A stretch of DNA of 64,000 nucleotides from the NCBI GenBank assembly GCA_002077065.1, contig NAJO01000041.1, forward strand, positions 1-64,000, given 5' to 3'. The DNA is from Cryoendolithus antarcticus (taxonomy: Eukaryota; Ascomycota; Dothideomycetes; Cladosporiales; Cladosporiaceae). Every line of letters begins with the position of its first letter. Position 1 is the first letter of the stretch. Shown here piece by piece: positions 1-10,494 of this stretch. The notes under the pieces were generated by a model that made no database searches, was not told the DNA's origin, and was given only the letters and a program-made list of their open reading frames with translations. The translations under genes and the position numbers were made by a program.

Positions 1-2
1 AG

Positions 3-119
3 ATCGAGAGGTCAGGCAAGATGTACCCGCCTGCTGGATCGATCTTGGGTGGACTTTGGGGTATGCTAGGTATGGGTGGCGGGAAGAAGGGCGAAGAGAA
101 GGGCAAGGAGGAGTTGTAA
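3..119 (+). CDS. 3' end of an unidentified gene (partial)
   Basis: An open frame runs in from the left edge and stops with TAA at 117-119. The visible 38 residues include a glycine/methionine-rich stretch (GGLWGMLGMGGG) followed by a strongly charged Lys/Glu tail (KKGEEKGKEEL). Nothing in it identifies a family. The Gly/Met segment could be the end of a membrane-associated region and the tail a cytosolic terminus, but this is a guess. An overlapping 82-codon frame at 56-304 looks like a shadow because it crosses the likely stop and has no recognisable composition. Confidence 0.4.
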   Translation: MERSGKMYPPAGSILGGLWGMLGMGGGKKGEEKGKEEL

Positions 120-430
120 GCTGCAGAGTTAATATGGTCCTATCGACTGCCTGCATCCTCTCCAGACCAGGAGAGGAGCCCAGGCATCACTTTCGTACTC
201 GCAGTTCATCGAAACAATTTTCGGTGCAATGGAGCGCAAGCGGGGCACCCGTGATGAGCTCCAGTCCTCCAGCAGATCGCCACTGCAGCTTAAAGATCAA
301 GTAGTAGGTAGGTAGGTGATCATAGGGCGAGTCGCCTTGTCAAGTAGCTAAGCGAATAAACCACATCCTCACCAGACACTTCGCCACTCACCAACAACCC
401 TATTTACTCAAGATCCATCCCCAAGCAACA
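120..430. other. Intergenic region before the thioredoxin gene
   Basis: No gene is visible. There is a short GTAG microsatellite (about 301-317). The last 80 bases are rich in A and C, as in fungal 5' untranslated leaders. Confidence 0.4.
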
Positions 431-757
431 ATGGAAACCCTGACCTCCCTCCCCGCCTACCTCAAAGCCTCCAACGCCCCCGGTCTCGCAGTCCTCGAAG
501 CAACAGCAACCTGGTGCAGCCAATGCAAAGCCATCGCCCCCTTCGTCACGCAGCTACAGTCCAAATACCCCGAAGCTAGGTTCTACAATTACGACACCGA
601 TACCACACCAGACATCGCCCAAGAACTAGGAGCAAATGCCATGCCGACGTTTCATGTGTTCAAGGATGGGGATCTTGTGGGGAGTGTAACTGGGGCGAAG
701 GGGGCGGAGTTGGAGAAGTTGGTGAAGGGGAGCTATGAGGGGAGGGTGGAGGAGTGA
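431..757 (+). CDS. Thioredoxin-like protein with a WCSQC active site
   Basis: A single-exon 108-residue protein, the usual length of a cytosolic thioredoxin. The active-site pair lies in ATWCSQCKAIAP near residue 33. The cis-proline loop appears as NAMPTFHVF near residue 76, so the fold is complete. The two-Cys motif is CSQC rather than the classical CGPC. In this superfamily the two residues between the cysteines set redox potential, so this is probably a specialised thioredoxin-like reductase rather than the main Trx1. There is no signal peptide or presequence, which suggests cytosol. The start is the first ATG after an A/C-rich leader (context AACAATGG). Confidence 0.85.
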   Translation: METLTSLPAYLKASNAPGLAVLEATATWCSQCKAIAPFVTQLQSKYPEARFYNYDTDTTPDIAQELGANAMPTFHVFKDGDLVGSVTGAKGAELEKLVKGSYEGRVEE

Positions 758-971
758 TTGACCTGGAATTGAGGGCTTGTGGGTCTAGTGGCGTTCTGGG
801 TAGTAAGAACTGGAAATGATGAAGGGCAAGATGGTTTTCAACATATGTAACAGCCCAGTCTATTCCCATTGCCTCAACTTGGCCCCCTCACCGCTCCTCT
901 CTTCTTCTCCTACTATCTGCTCAGTTCACTTGATCATGCAGCGTCTCCGACGCAGACGTGATTCAGTCAAT

Positions 972-2802
972 CTAAGCAGTGTACGTTGAGGCGGAAACAT
1001 TGCCACCACGTCCAGTCCAGTTGACGTGGATGTCCTTGCCCTCAGGGTACTTCTCGTTGGCGTACTTGGGCTTGATGCGGAACGTGTGCGCACCGAAGTA
1101 ATCTCTCTGCGCTTGCAGCAAGTTGGCGGGAAGATCCTCGGTCCTGTAGCCATCGAAGAACGACAAGGCAGTGCTGAACGCAGGCGTGGGGATACCCCAA
1201 AGCGCACCCTTGGAGACGATGTCGCGCCAGCCGGCCTGCGCCTCGTGGATAGCCTTGTTGAAGAAGTCGTCGAAGAGCAGGTTCTCGAGGTCGGGGTTGG
1301 AGCGGAAGGCCTTGGTGATGTCCTTAAGGAAGACGGAGCGGATGATGCAGCCACCGCGCCACATAAGGGCGATTTCGGGCTTTTGGAGCTTCCAGCTGTA
1401 CTCCTTGGCGGCCTGTATCGTGTGTTAGTGTTCGGGTTTCATTTTCATGAGCTTGATCGACACTTACAGCCTGCATGAGCATGAAGCCCTGTGCGTACGA
1501 GATGATCTTCGAAGCGTACAGTGCATCGCGGAGGTTGTCAAGAACCTCCTTCTTGTTGCCAGTGAAGTTGGGCTTCGGGCCTTCCAGCTTCTTGCTGGCA
1601 CGCACACGCTCGGCCTTGAGCGAAGACAAGCAGCGAGCGAATACAGCCTCACCGATCAGAGTCACGGGCATGCCCATGTCGAGTGCGTTGATAGCAGTCC
1701 ACTTTCCAGTACCCTTCTGGCCTGCAGCGTCCATGATCTTCTCGAGAAGTGGCTCACCATCATCGTCGTTAAAGTACATGATGTCGCGGGTGATCTCGAT
1801 GAGGAATGAGTCGAGCACACCCTTGTTCCACTCTGCGAAGGTGTCACCCATCTCCTTTCCGCTCATGCCGAGACCGCGCTTCATGATGTCGTATGCCTGA
1901 TCCGAGTGTCAGTACTCGCACAACGTATTCGAATGAATTCCGTCCACACATACCTCTGAGATCAGCTGCATGTCACCGTACTCAATACCGTTGTGCACCA
2001 TCTTGACGTAGTGTCCGGCACCATCGTCACCGACCCACTGACAGCAGGCCTCGCCATCAGACTTCGCGGAGATGCCCTGAAGCACATCCTTGATGTATGG
2101 CCACGCCTCCTCGTTTCCACCGGGCATAATCGAGGGACCGTATCGTGCACCCTCCTCGCCACCAGAGACACCGGAACCGACGAATCGGATGCCCTTCTCT
2201 TTGAGGTACTTCGTCCGGCGGTTGGTATCGGGGTAATGCGAGTTGCCACCATCGATAATGATGTCGCCCTTCTCGCAGAACGGTAGGAGTGTCTCAATGA
2301 AGTCGTCCACTGGCTTGCCAGCCATGACAAGCAACATCATGCGGCGGGGAGTCTTGAGCTTCTTGACGAACTCCTCGATGCTATGTGCGCCGACGATGCT
2401 CTTGCCCTTTGCCTCGTTCTCGAGGAAACGGTCCACCTTGGCGACAGTTCGGTTGAAGGCCACGACAGTGAAGCCATGGTCGGCGGCGTTGAGGATCAAG
2501 TTCTGACCCATGACCGCGAGGCCAATGAGACCGAAGTCTCCGCTGTAGAGCCGTATTCGTTAGCATTGCGCAACATGAATGGCAGAAAGCATTGCGATGC
2601 CCAGTGCTCGACGGAGGCTGATGCTCCAGGAAAGCGCCTGTTGCACCGCCTCACTCGCACCCGACAGTACACTGACGCTGAAGCGAGAGCATTGAGAGTG
2701 ACCGTAGTCGACCATTGCCTCATTCCCTCGCAAGACTGCCTCTATTTTATGGCCTACTGCAGGAACATGGGCAAAAACTTACACAGCTTCGACGTCACCC
2801 AT
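972..2802 (-). CDS. GND1: 6-phosphogluconate dehydrogenase (decarboxylating)
   Basis: Oxidative pentose phosphate pathway enzyme converting 6-phosphogluconate and NADP+ to ribulose 5-phosphate, CO2 and NADPH. I read four exons: 2802-2783, 2542-1954, 1896-1468 and 1412-972. Introns have GTAAGT or GTATGT donors and CAG acceptors. Phases close and give 492 residues, the normal family length. Visible motifs are the nucleotide-binding GLIGLAVMGQN near the N-terminus, IIDGGNSHYPDT, the substrate signature KMVHNGIEYGDMQLI, and the C-terminal TGRGGNVSASTYTA. The first exon encodes only MGDVEAV; its ATG has a good context (A at -3, G at +4). The frame stays open upstream to another in-frame ATG at 2967, which could give a longer form (see findings). 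The 240-bp first intron is long for this window. Confidence 0.93.
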
Positions 2803-3556
2803 ATTAGCGGTATTCTCTTTGACAAGTTGATCCTTAAGTCCAGTCAATCGTCGTTGCGCAGTATTGCTCTTGCTAGTAGCGAAGTTCGTAGGATCGTCCA
2901 GCTTATCACGAGCAACAGATGTAGCAGTGGAATGTTTGGTAGATGCAAGTGTTGAGGAGCGTTTCATCGAACGGAACTTCTTCTCTAGTGGGGCTTTTTG
3001 GTGGGGGCGGATGAAAGCGCGTTGTGAGATAATGCTGACAGATCTATGCACCCGGGTGACTCTCTGCGCTGTGCTGCGCTGGGCTGTGAGGAGCCGGATC
3101 GTGGCGGGTAGGGGGGAAGTGTCTAGTATTCACGGAAAGCTGATGGTAATGACTATTACATTGGAAGCATTGCTACTGTGAGAGGGAACTTCGGCTGTGT
3201 GGTTTTGCTTCGATGACATGTTGCTGAGCCGGCGGTACTCGATTACCGAAGGACGGCTCGATATATGAACTCGCTACGGAGGCGTTATATCTGCCCCGAC
3301 GAGATGAAGACAAGCCCTGATCAACCTCTGAGTTCGCCATAACCCTTAGAAACTTCGCAGATCGGTAGAACGACCTTCAGTTATCCTTTGCATCGCGACA
3401 TTCTGTGCCTTCAATTCGCGCATCTCTCCCCATGGCTTTCTCAAGTGGACACTTCTTCATATCCAGCATCCCCTCGCTTCATCGCGCCTAAATTCAGAAG
3501 CCGAAGAGCGATGACAGCGACGCCTGACTCGCGCCAATGATTCAATCACTTCGGCA
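2803..3556. other. Upstream region of the 6-phosphogluconate dehydrogenase gene
   Basis: This lies between the 5' end of the dehydrogenase and the 3' end of the ISC1 gene, both on the minus strand. The first 165 bases stay open in frame with the dehydrogenase (ATG at 2967), so they are either 5' leader or coding for an N-terminal extension. I see no independent gene in the remainder. Confidence 0.4.
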
Positions 3557-4993
3557 TTATGGTACAGCGACATCGTCTATCTTTACATTGCCTTGACCAG
3601 CCTTCTCGCGCTCTTCGATCGCCTTGCTTGCGAGCTTCCGAGCATTCTCGATCTCCCATTCAAACTCCCGCAATGCGCGCTCTTCGCTGCCAACAAACAG
3701 ACCACCCATGAGCCCTTCCAGAACGCCTACGCTGAGCCCGACAGAACTGAGCACCATGAGAATGAAAGCAACGTAATTCCTTGGCGACCACCAGACGCCG
3801 ATGAGGCAGCCAACTGACATGGCAATTTGGAAGCCAAAGTGTCCGAGTCGAAGGGTTCGTTGCGTGCGCTCGCGCAGAGTGTACTTGCGAGTCATTGCAA
3901 GGATCTCGTCGTAGGTACTTAGCGGCAGATACTCTGTCGGCTCATCTTCGACCTGGTCCGTTTCCGTAACACGCTCAATGACGGTCTCGACTGAGAAGTG
4001 GTCACTCAGTGAGCATCGGAGTTCCGGGTGCCTTCCAGTCATGCCAACTCGCACATCGGACACCTGCCATGTTCCCGCGCGATTTTCGCCAGGCGAGAAG
4101 AACACGTAGTCCAGCCTCTTAGCCCGGGGGTCTGCAGTATGCGGCGCGATGACCGTATCCCTTCCCTTTCCCAGGTCTTTTCGCATAGTTTTGCTCCACC
4201 GCCAGGTGTTGAGCTGCGAGTCACAAGTCGCGCCATGCTCACTAATGCAATGTTCGACATGCGGGCAAGCAGCGCCCTCTTCGGCTCCCGCATGCCCATC
4301 CTCCCAAGCGCCAAGTGCAGAGTTCGGTTTTCTCAGTCTCCAGACATCCCTCACGCCCCCATGCGTCTCCACCAACCTATGCGCCAGACTCGAAGGCAGC
4401 ATATTGAAATCCCCCAACCCAATCACCACATGGCCCCTCTCCCTCGCATGCCTCATCTTCTTCGCAATCTCCCAAGCCTGCGCCGTCCGATGACACAAAT
4501 AATCATCATACGGCTCCTTCTCATACGGCGCATGCAAATGCGTGCAGAACACCTCCACCACATCCTTCCTCCCCCTCCCAAACCTTATCCTCGCACAAGC
4601 AACGCCCTTCCCCACGTACCAGTCCCCTCTGTAGAAGGCCGCCGGTCGCCCATTCAAGGGGTAGCGGTACATGGAGCTCTCCTCGATCTCCCATTTTGAC
4701 AGGATCACGAGCCCGCCGCCGAAGATGCCAGAGTGGTAGAATTTACCGTAGGGAAGAATGTGGGAGGTTAGGTCGCGGATGGCGAGGTAGTCGGCTTGGG
4801 TCCAGCATTCTTGCAGGCCTACTATGTTTGGTGGGGGATCTAGGGAGGCAATTTGACGGCCTATCTCTGAGAGGCGGGCGGCGCGGTGGGTGGAGATGTA
4901 TTTGAGACCCCAGCAATTTAGAGAGAGGACGCGGAGGGTGGGGTCTTGGGGTGCTTCCGAGACATTGGAGACCGCGTCGGAGGGGACTGTCAT
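3557..4993 (-). CDS. ISC1: Inositol phosphosphingolipid phospholipase C (neutral sphingomyelinase family)
   Basis: A Mg2+-dependent hydrolase that releases ceramide from inositol phosphosphingolipids; in yeast Isc1 acts at the ER and mitochondria. The first true ATG in the frame is at 4993, giving 478 residues without introns. The endonuclease/exonuclease/phosphatase fold is clear: LSLNCWGLKY at the N-terminus, the metal-binding Glu in VGLQECW, GLGDFNM in the middle and SDHFSVE with the catalytic His. Residues GKGVACARIRF precede the CTHLHAPY strand, as in the family. Two hydrophobic segments near the C-terminus (around IAMSVGCLIGVWW and YVAFILMVLSSVGLSVG) match the two membrane helices of Isc1. 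The spacer to the plus-strand F-box gene is only about 310 bp, so a shared promoter is likely. Confidence 0.9.
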   Translation of the reverse strand: MTVPSDAVSNVSEAPQDPTLRVLSLNCWGLKYISTHRAARLSEIGRQIASLDPPPNIVGLQECWTQADYLAIRDLTSHILPYGKFYHSGIFGGGLVILSKWEIEESSMYRYPLNGRPAAFYRGDWYVGKGVACARIRFGRGRKDVVEVFCTHLHAPYEKEPYDDYLCHRTAQAWEIAKKMRHARERGHVVIGLGDFNMLPSSLAHRLVETHGGVRDVWRLRKPNSALGAWEDGHAGAEEGAACPHVEHCISEHGATCDSQLNTWRWSKTMRKDLGKGRDTVIAPHTADPRAKRLDYVFFSPGENRAGTWQVSDVRVGMTGRHPELRCSLSDHFSVETVIERVTETDQVEDEPTEYLPLSTYDEILAMTRKYTLRERTQRTLRLGHFGFQIAMSVGCLIGVWWSPRNYVAFILMVLSSVGLSVGVLEGLMGGLFVGSEERALREFEWEIENARKLASKAIEEREKAGQGNVKIDDVAVP

Positions 4994-5304
4994 CAGTAGG
5001 AATGCGCCGTCGCGCCTCGATTTTGCTTGCACTGTATGCGAATGTATATTCAGTGAGAGTCGACACAGTGCTGTACCTCAGGCATCATGAAATGCTGAGT
5101 AAGCGGGTTGCGTGCGGTGACTACACAGTACCCATTCAGTCTTCCCGAAGCTCAAGTTCACAACTCAGCAAGCCTTGAGCGCTGCATAGGCGTGGTCGGC
5201 AGATTAAGGACGAGACCATTGAGTCAGTGGCCCCGTCTCTTAGTGCTGGTACTCGCACGGCAATGCTGCCAGAGGGGACTCGGCTGCGGCCTCGATGAGA
5301 CGTG

Positions 5305-6691
5305 ATGGACACATTACCCATCGAGCTGCTGTCCTTGATAGCTGTACAGCTACGACCCATCGATTGGGACGGCGAGATTCGCGCGGTAAATCGGCATACT
5401 TTACTGGATCTCTCAGCCGCAAGCAGGAAGTGCCACAAAGCCGCGCGCCCAGAGCTGTTCCATTCCCTTGACTTCGAGGATGATAGGATCACCGGTCTGA
5501 GGCTCCTACTCGAGGCACTGATCGCGGAGCCTGCACTCTGTGACCTCGTGAAGATACTGCGTACCACGCCTTGGAAGACGGACTTTGACGACAGACCGCG
5601 GGCACCCTCACGACCTTGGGATGCCGCACCGGGTGCTTGTCCAGGCACGTCATCATGTGCTTTATCATCGATCACGCAAAGTCTTGATCTTCAAGGCGAA
5701 TATGCGCAGAAACCCCACTCAGCGTTCCACAAACGCTCTACGGACGCGGATGGGGCCTTGTTGCTCCTCATGTGCAGCAAGCTAGAGGTACTCTACTACT
5801 GTCCGTCCGAAAGCTTCGAGAAGACATTGATCCATGGCGCCCTTTGCTTCAGCTTGATGGAGCCCAGTGGAACTGCATTGTCCGCGTTCGATTCTGGCTC
5901 TGAGAACTCTCTGCAGTGTCTCCGCGAAAGTATCCTTCAACCTGCAAGGTGGGACACTGGAGTAAAGGCTGGTTGGATCAGCTTCGAAAGTATCGGACTT
6001 GCAGGAGGCTACGCAATTAGGCAGCTCATTCCAATACTACAGCTCTCCAAGCTCAGCACTCTGAAAGTCGCGAGCCTGTGTTTGCACTCGCCGCATACTC
6101 AATATCTGCCCAGGATGCCAAACCTCAGATACCTGTCCGTCACGTCAGCCTGTTTTGACAGCACTGGCGTGTCCAGACTGCTGGACCAATGCCCATGCCC
6201 TACACACCTTACTTTTGTACTTGGGTCACCCGAATTGGTGCGACGGCATCCCGACATGGGACGAAATATCGGCTGTGATGGCCCGTAAATCTAACGATAT
6301 ACGGTGCCTGGAGCTCCTACATGTCGATGGCACGATGACGGGTGAATGTATCAGCAACATGCAGGACGCACGTAGCCTGCGCGACTTCACGGTGACATCC
6401 AGAATTCTCTTCGGTCTTCAGCATGAGCATCAGACGATCTATAACGAAGAGTCTAGGCTGACATTGATCCTGCCATACTCGCTACAGATTCTTGAGATCG
6501 TTCAGGCAGACGAGAACGACGCGACTTGGCATGATCAGGTCTTGTGGACTTTGATGACAGACGCGCGATTCAAGACACTCGATACCGTTATTATTCATCG
6601 CAGCCGAGCGTTCAGCGTAGACGTGAAGGCTTCAAGCTGGGAGCTTGATGCAAGTGACAGCACTCGGATAGTGTTGCAGCGGGAGACGTGA
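5305..6691 (+). pseudogene. F-box-like protein, copy 1 of 3, frameshifted
   Basis: First of three head-to-tail paralogues. The N-terminus (LPIELLSLIAVQLRP, then SAASRKCHKAARPELFHSLDFED) has the pattern of a fungal F-box domain, which would dock the protein on Skp1 of an SCF ubiquitin ligase. The rest is a leucine-rich, LRR-like body. The frame from 5305 ends at 6286. The remaining quarter continues in another frame to a stop at 6691. Comparison with copy 2 places the break at a TTTT run at 6213-6216: removing one T joins the two frames so that they align with the paralogues. No plausible intron covers the break. The start is ATG 5305; an upstream in-frame GTG is not a likely fungal start. F-box identity is inferred from pattern. 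Confidence 0.65.
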
Positions 6692-7228
6692 CGATCGGGA
6701 TCGCGACGTGGATATATACGCGCTCGAGCCGCAGTCTGAACGACTCAAGGGTTGCCACTTGTTATGCTCATGATTGCCATCTGGACGAAACGGCCAATCA
6801 TGTCTGGTGAAGAGTAGTGACGAGAAGATCCCGTCGAGTGCCATGCGCTCTTCCGCTGGATGCAATCCTCGATCCGAGTGACGCAGCTCGTATGTAGGTA
6901 GTCGCGATGTAGGGCCGTCTTTCCGTCAAGCCTAGGGCTGCAGCTTACAGTCACGTCTGCGACGAGAGCTCATGGGCTTGTGCCATACATGTAACTCTCG
7001 CAAGAAACGCATTCCAAGCGTTTCTTGCTGAACCGCAGAGGTCCCCTGTCTTTTGTTGAGACACTACTCGACATGATATCATTGGGCCGATGGTGATCGT
7101 AGACACCAGAACTTCTGTTAACACCCAACCAGACCGCAGCTCGTCTCACTGCTTCTTCATGCCTCACAGCGATCTGGTCACTGAGCGCGCTCGCTGGTCC
7201 ATTGAAACCAGCCGAGATCATCACTCCA
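6692..7228. other. Spacer between F-box copies 1 and 2
   Basis: No credible gene. It contains the perfect inverted repeat listed at 7000-7028. Confidence 0.4.
7000..7028. repeat. Perfect 11-bp inverted repeat with 7-nt loop
   Basis: GCAAGAAACGC at 7000-7010 is followed by a 7-base loop and its exact reverse complement GCGTTTCTTGC at 7018-7028. As RNA or single-stranded DNA it would form a strong hairpin. It lies in the spacer between two F-box-like copies, about 200 bp upstream of the start of copy 2. It could be a regulatory hairpin, a dyad binding site or a remnant of a small inverted-repeat element. Confidence 0.6.
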
Positions 7229-8534
7229 ATGGCTCAGCTTCCGGAAGAGCTATGGTCCCTCGTTTGCGAGCAATTGCGTCCAAAAGGCCACACGGCACAG
7301 ACGCGCGATTTGGCACTGAATACCTTGCGGGATATGTGCCTCACGAGTAAGGCATGTTACATCGCGGCAAAGTCGCACTTATATCATGCGTTGGACCTCG
7401 AAGGACCCAGAATCAACCGTCTGCGACCTGTCCTCCGCGTGCTGCTTAAGGACCCGAGGCTCTGCAAACTCGTGAAGTCGCTTCAGGTCACAACTTGGAA
7501 GACTGAGTATGATCGAGGGCCGATTTGTACTAGCAACATTATCACCGACATCGAGGGCGGTCTCGATGTGCCCTGGGAGGCGCTGGACCTAGGATTGTCC
7601 AGTGCTGACGCTCTCAGGTTGACACTCGCAGTGCGCGCAAGAATACAGGATGCAGAGCTAGCATTGCTGTTGTACGTTTGTTGCGGCCTCGAACTGATCG
7701 AGTTCCATATGGTGGATCACTTTCAGCAATCCCTCGTGCATACGGCTCTTAGCTGCGCATCTGGGCACCTGGACGCCAGGCTGGACGGAAATCACCAAAA
7801 TACTTCCCTCAGACCACTTCAACACGTCCGTGAACTCCATATCTTCAGCCACGAGAAAGCACTGGGTATCCCAATCCAGGAGAGCGCGGAAGTATTGCAA
7901 GTCCCAAGACTAGACACCGTCAGAAGCGAGATGATCAACATCCGAGGACATCAAATCTACCCGCAGAGTTTCACCTCAACGATGAAACACGCTTATCTCG
8001 ATAGTGGTTTCGACGCACAAGGTGTGGCATGGTTACTAGCACGATGTCAGGCCCTCGAGACCTTGGAAATGTCTTGGGACGGTCCCCCTGAACATTCTCT
8101 CCACTTCGATACCATTTCTGCTGCTATTAATCACGGGGGCCCTCAACTGACGGCCCTTCGAATCTCATACGACAACGTCAATCCATACAACTGCCAGCGT
8201 GGGACGCTGAAAAGGGCTTTCAGAATGAGGTCACTCGGGATACCACCTTGGGCCCATTTCTGTCACGGAGATGAAGAGGAGTTCGACTTGGAACATCGAC
8301 TGGACATGGTGTTGCCGCTTTCACTGGAGGTCCTTGGAGATCGAATGGGCGGACGACGATATCTTCCTTGGAGACGATGAGCTTCTCGTCGCGATGATAA
8401 AGAGCGGCCGCTTCGCGAATCTTAAGCAGATACACATTGACCGTGAAGCCGACTTTACCGGAAATCCGGAAGGTCTACAGTGGAAACATCGACCAAGCGA
8501 CGGCCACCGAGGTGAAGTGAGGCGACTACATTGA
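7229..8534 (+). pseudogene. F-box-like protein, copy 2 of 3, frameshifted near the C-terminus
   Basis: Second paralogue. The ATG at 7229 begins MAQLPEELWSLVCEQLRP, matching copies 1 and 3; an upstream in-frame TTG is not a fungal start. The body is again leucine-rich, with shared blocks such as LALLLYVCCGLELIEF (compare LALLLYLCPKIEVLSF in copy 3). The long frame ends at 8380, but the tail homologous to copies 1 and 3 (LEIEWADDDIF onward) is read one frame away and ends at 8534. An extra G in CTTGGAG at 8335-8336 accounts for the shift. If translated, the product would be about 383 residues, lacking its last 60 or so and carrying a short unrelated tail. This is the least damaged copy and might still make a near-full protein. 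Confidence 0.65.
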
Positions 8535-8848
8535 GTACTTGCGTAGCAGACATAGCAAGCACCGCGCTGTGCCAGTGCAAATTGTACGGTTTGTACATCA
8601 AGGAACCTTTGACTCTAGCACATCTAGGTATCGAATTGAGGCAGGAAAACGACGCGTGACGTTATGTCTACCCTGATGTCGATTCCGCTTTCTCTGGCAG
8701 GACAACACTCACGCGTCTCGACACTGCAGTTTGCAAGCATTTGTGCAGTGACAGGATCTGCCCTCTACACGTTCCCGACCCAAGACACGTGTCATACGTG
8801 AGTCGGAGAGTTCTCGTACAAGGCCCAGAAAGTCTCCTTGAGACCTTG
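8535..8848. other. Spacer between F-box copies 2 and 3
   Basis: No gene seen. It probably holds the 3' end of copy 2 and the former promoter of copy 3. Confidence 0.35.
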
Positions 8849-10182
8849 ATGCCCATCACCGCCGCACAGATAGCGCAACTCTCGGAGGAGCTGATACTAC
8901 TCATCTATGTCCATCTACGACCTGCTGATGGAAAACGGATGGCCCGCGTTTTGAAGACACGGACGCTGCTCAGCTTATGCTTGACGAGCAGAATCTGGTA
9001 CCGCGTGGCGCGGCCACAATTATATCATACGCTTGACTTCGAGGATCGGAGAATCTTCAGCCTGCGTCCTGCTGTACGGACCCTACTTGAACACCCGCAA
9101 CTACGCGGTTCGGTTTACGAATTGCGTGTGAAGTGATGGCTGAAAGATTACGACGTCGAAACTGCCTTGCTTCTCGAGGTTCCACTGCATGCTACCCTTC
9201 ATGTTCCGTGGAACAGGCCGGACCTCGGTCTCAGCGATGAGGATGAGCTCAAACTGCGACACGGGATTCGGTCCGGATTAGAGGATGCTGAATTGGCACT
9301 GCTACTTTACCTCTGTCCTAAAATCGAGGTGCTTTCCTTTATTTCCTCCTGGGAGTCCCGGGAGTCCTTGGTATATACGGCGTTCCGTTACGCCACCACG
9401 GATCGAATACTCGCTGCAACCCCCGACTGGGACATTATTCCGAGTCCGCTTCAGCATGTCTGCGAAGTGGCGGTGACGTGCCGTAATACCTGTGAAAGGA
9501 CCGAAATCGACAAGATCGGTCCAATACTGCGGGTGCCTTCGCTAGTGACGCTGAAAGGGAACAGGCTTTGCGTTCACGGAGCTCACGATCCAAACACTGC
9601 CATCACAACGACTCTGAAGTACCTCATCCTGGACAACACTTGCGCTGACATTGACGGGATCGACTGGATCCTCTCCAAAGGTCCATCACTGGAGACGCTG
9701 TCGCTGCGCTGGGGCGACGAGTCGATATGTGAGTGTCCCTTCGAGTATGCAGGATTAGTCGCATCGGCTGGGCAGGGAGGGCGCAGCCTGAAGCATCTCA
9801 GGGTCCGACCTTCCGAGATCGACGAGATCCCATTCTGGCCTGCGGATCTGCTGAGTCTACCTGATCTTGAGTCTCTCTCTCACTGCCAGCTGGTGGTAGT
9901 TTTGGCGCAGAAATGGAAGAGTCTGACAAGTACCGCCTTCTGGAGAATTTGCCAACTACGTTGAAGACTCTGGAGCTCACAGGTTCGGACGAATCACTGT
10001 GCGATCATGTGGATTACGATACTGTGATCTATGAGATCCCGACCAGCGACCGCTTTCCACACTTGACAACGGTCAGCATATCACGCGATGCATGGCTCAG
10101 TAGAGACCTCAGCGCCACAAGTTGGGTAGAGCATTTGAACAAGGAGTGTCATGTATTACTGCAGCGTGAACAGCGAGAATGA
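8849..10182 (+). pseudogene. F-box-like protein, copy 3 of 3, stop codon plus frameshift
   Basis: Third paralogue, starting at ATG 8849, with the shared F-box-like segment LSEELILLIYVHLRP and the block ARPQLYHTLDFEDRR. An in-frame TGA at 9134-9136 interrupts the region equivalent to VTTWKTEYD in copy 2; the same frame resumes at once (WLKDYD) and stays open to 9964. A frameshift between about 9880 and 9912 then moves the homologous tail (LLENLPTTLKTLELTG) into another frame, ending at 10182. A product from the first ATG would stop at 95 residues, so this copy is almost certainly dead. Surviving similarity beyond the breaks suggests recent loss. Confidence 0.7.
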
Positions 10183-10494
10183 ATGTTCGGCTTGCTACAT
10201 GGATCTGCAGAATTCAATGTAAACTCAAGTGTGGCGTTGTACGTTACTTCGGTAAGTGACGAGTACATGGACTGATGACTGGGGCTCTTGAAGGCCATGG
10301 TAGATGACATTCATTGTCACGGGGTACTTCGCAGGAGCATACGCGACGCCCACACCTTCCATGAGACTGTCAAGTCGAATTTGAGGAAGTCGCACTCGTG
10401 CCAGACTGCCCCTGCATGTACTCGTGGCACCTTCACTCTGATCTGCTGCCGATTTCTCAAGGTCCTTCTGTAATCACCTCCACCAAACATCAAG
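10183..10494. other. Spacer upstream of the first secreted-protein gene
   Basis: No gene is visible; presumably the promoter and leader of the gene at 10495. Confidence 0.35.

Noticed and set aside
1026..1478. 150-codon plus-strand frame over the 6-phosphogluconate dehydrogenase gene
   Set aside because: It is antisense to well-conserved exons and crosses an intron; its composition is that of a reverse-strand shadow.
4028..4699. 223-codon plus-strand frame inside ISC1
   Set aside because: Antisense to a recognised catalytic domain; Arg/Pro/His-rich, typical of antisense frames in GC-rich genes.
6100..6300. An intron to bridge the F-box copy 1 break
   Set aside because: No GT-AG pair at this point restores alignment with the paralogues, whereas removing one T does so exactly.
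9120..9170. Stop-codon read-through or intron at TGA 9134 in F-box copy 3
   Set aside because: A spliceable interval would be far too short, and a second break downstream already disables the gene.
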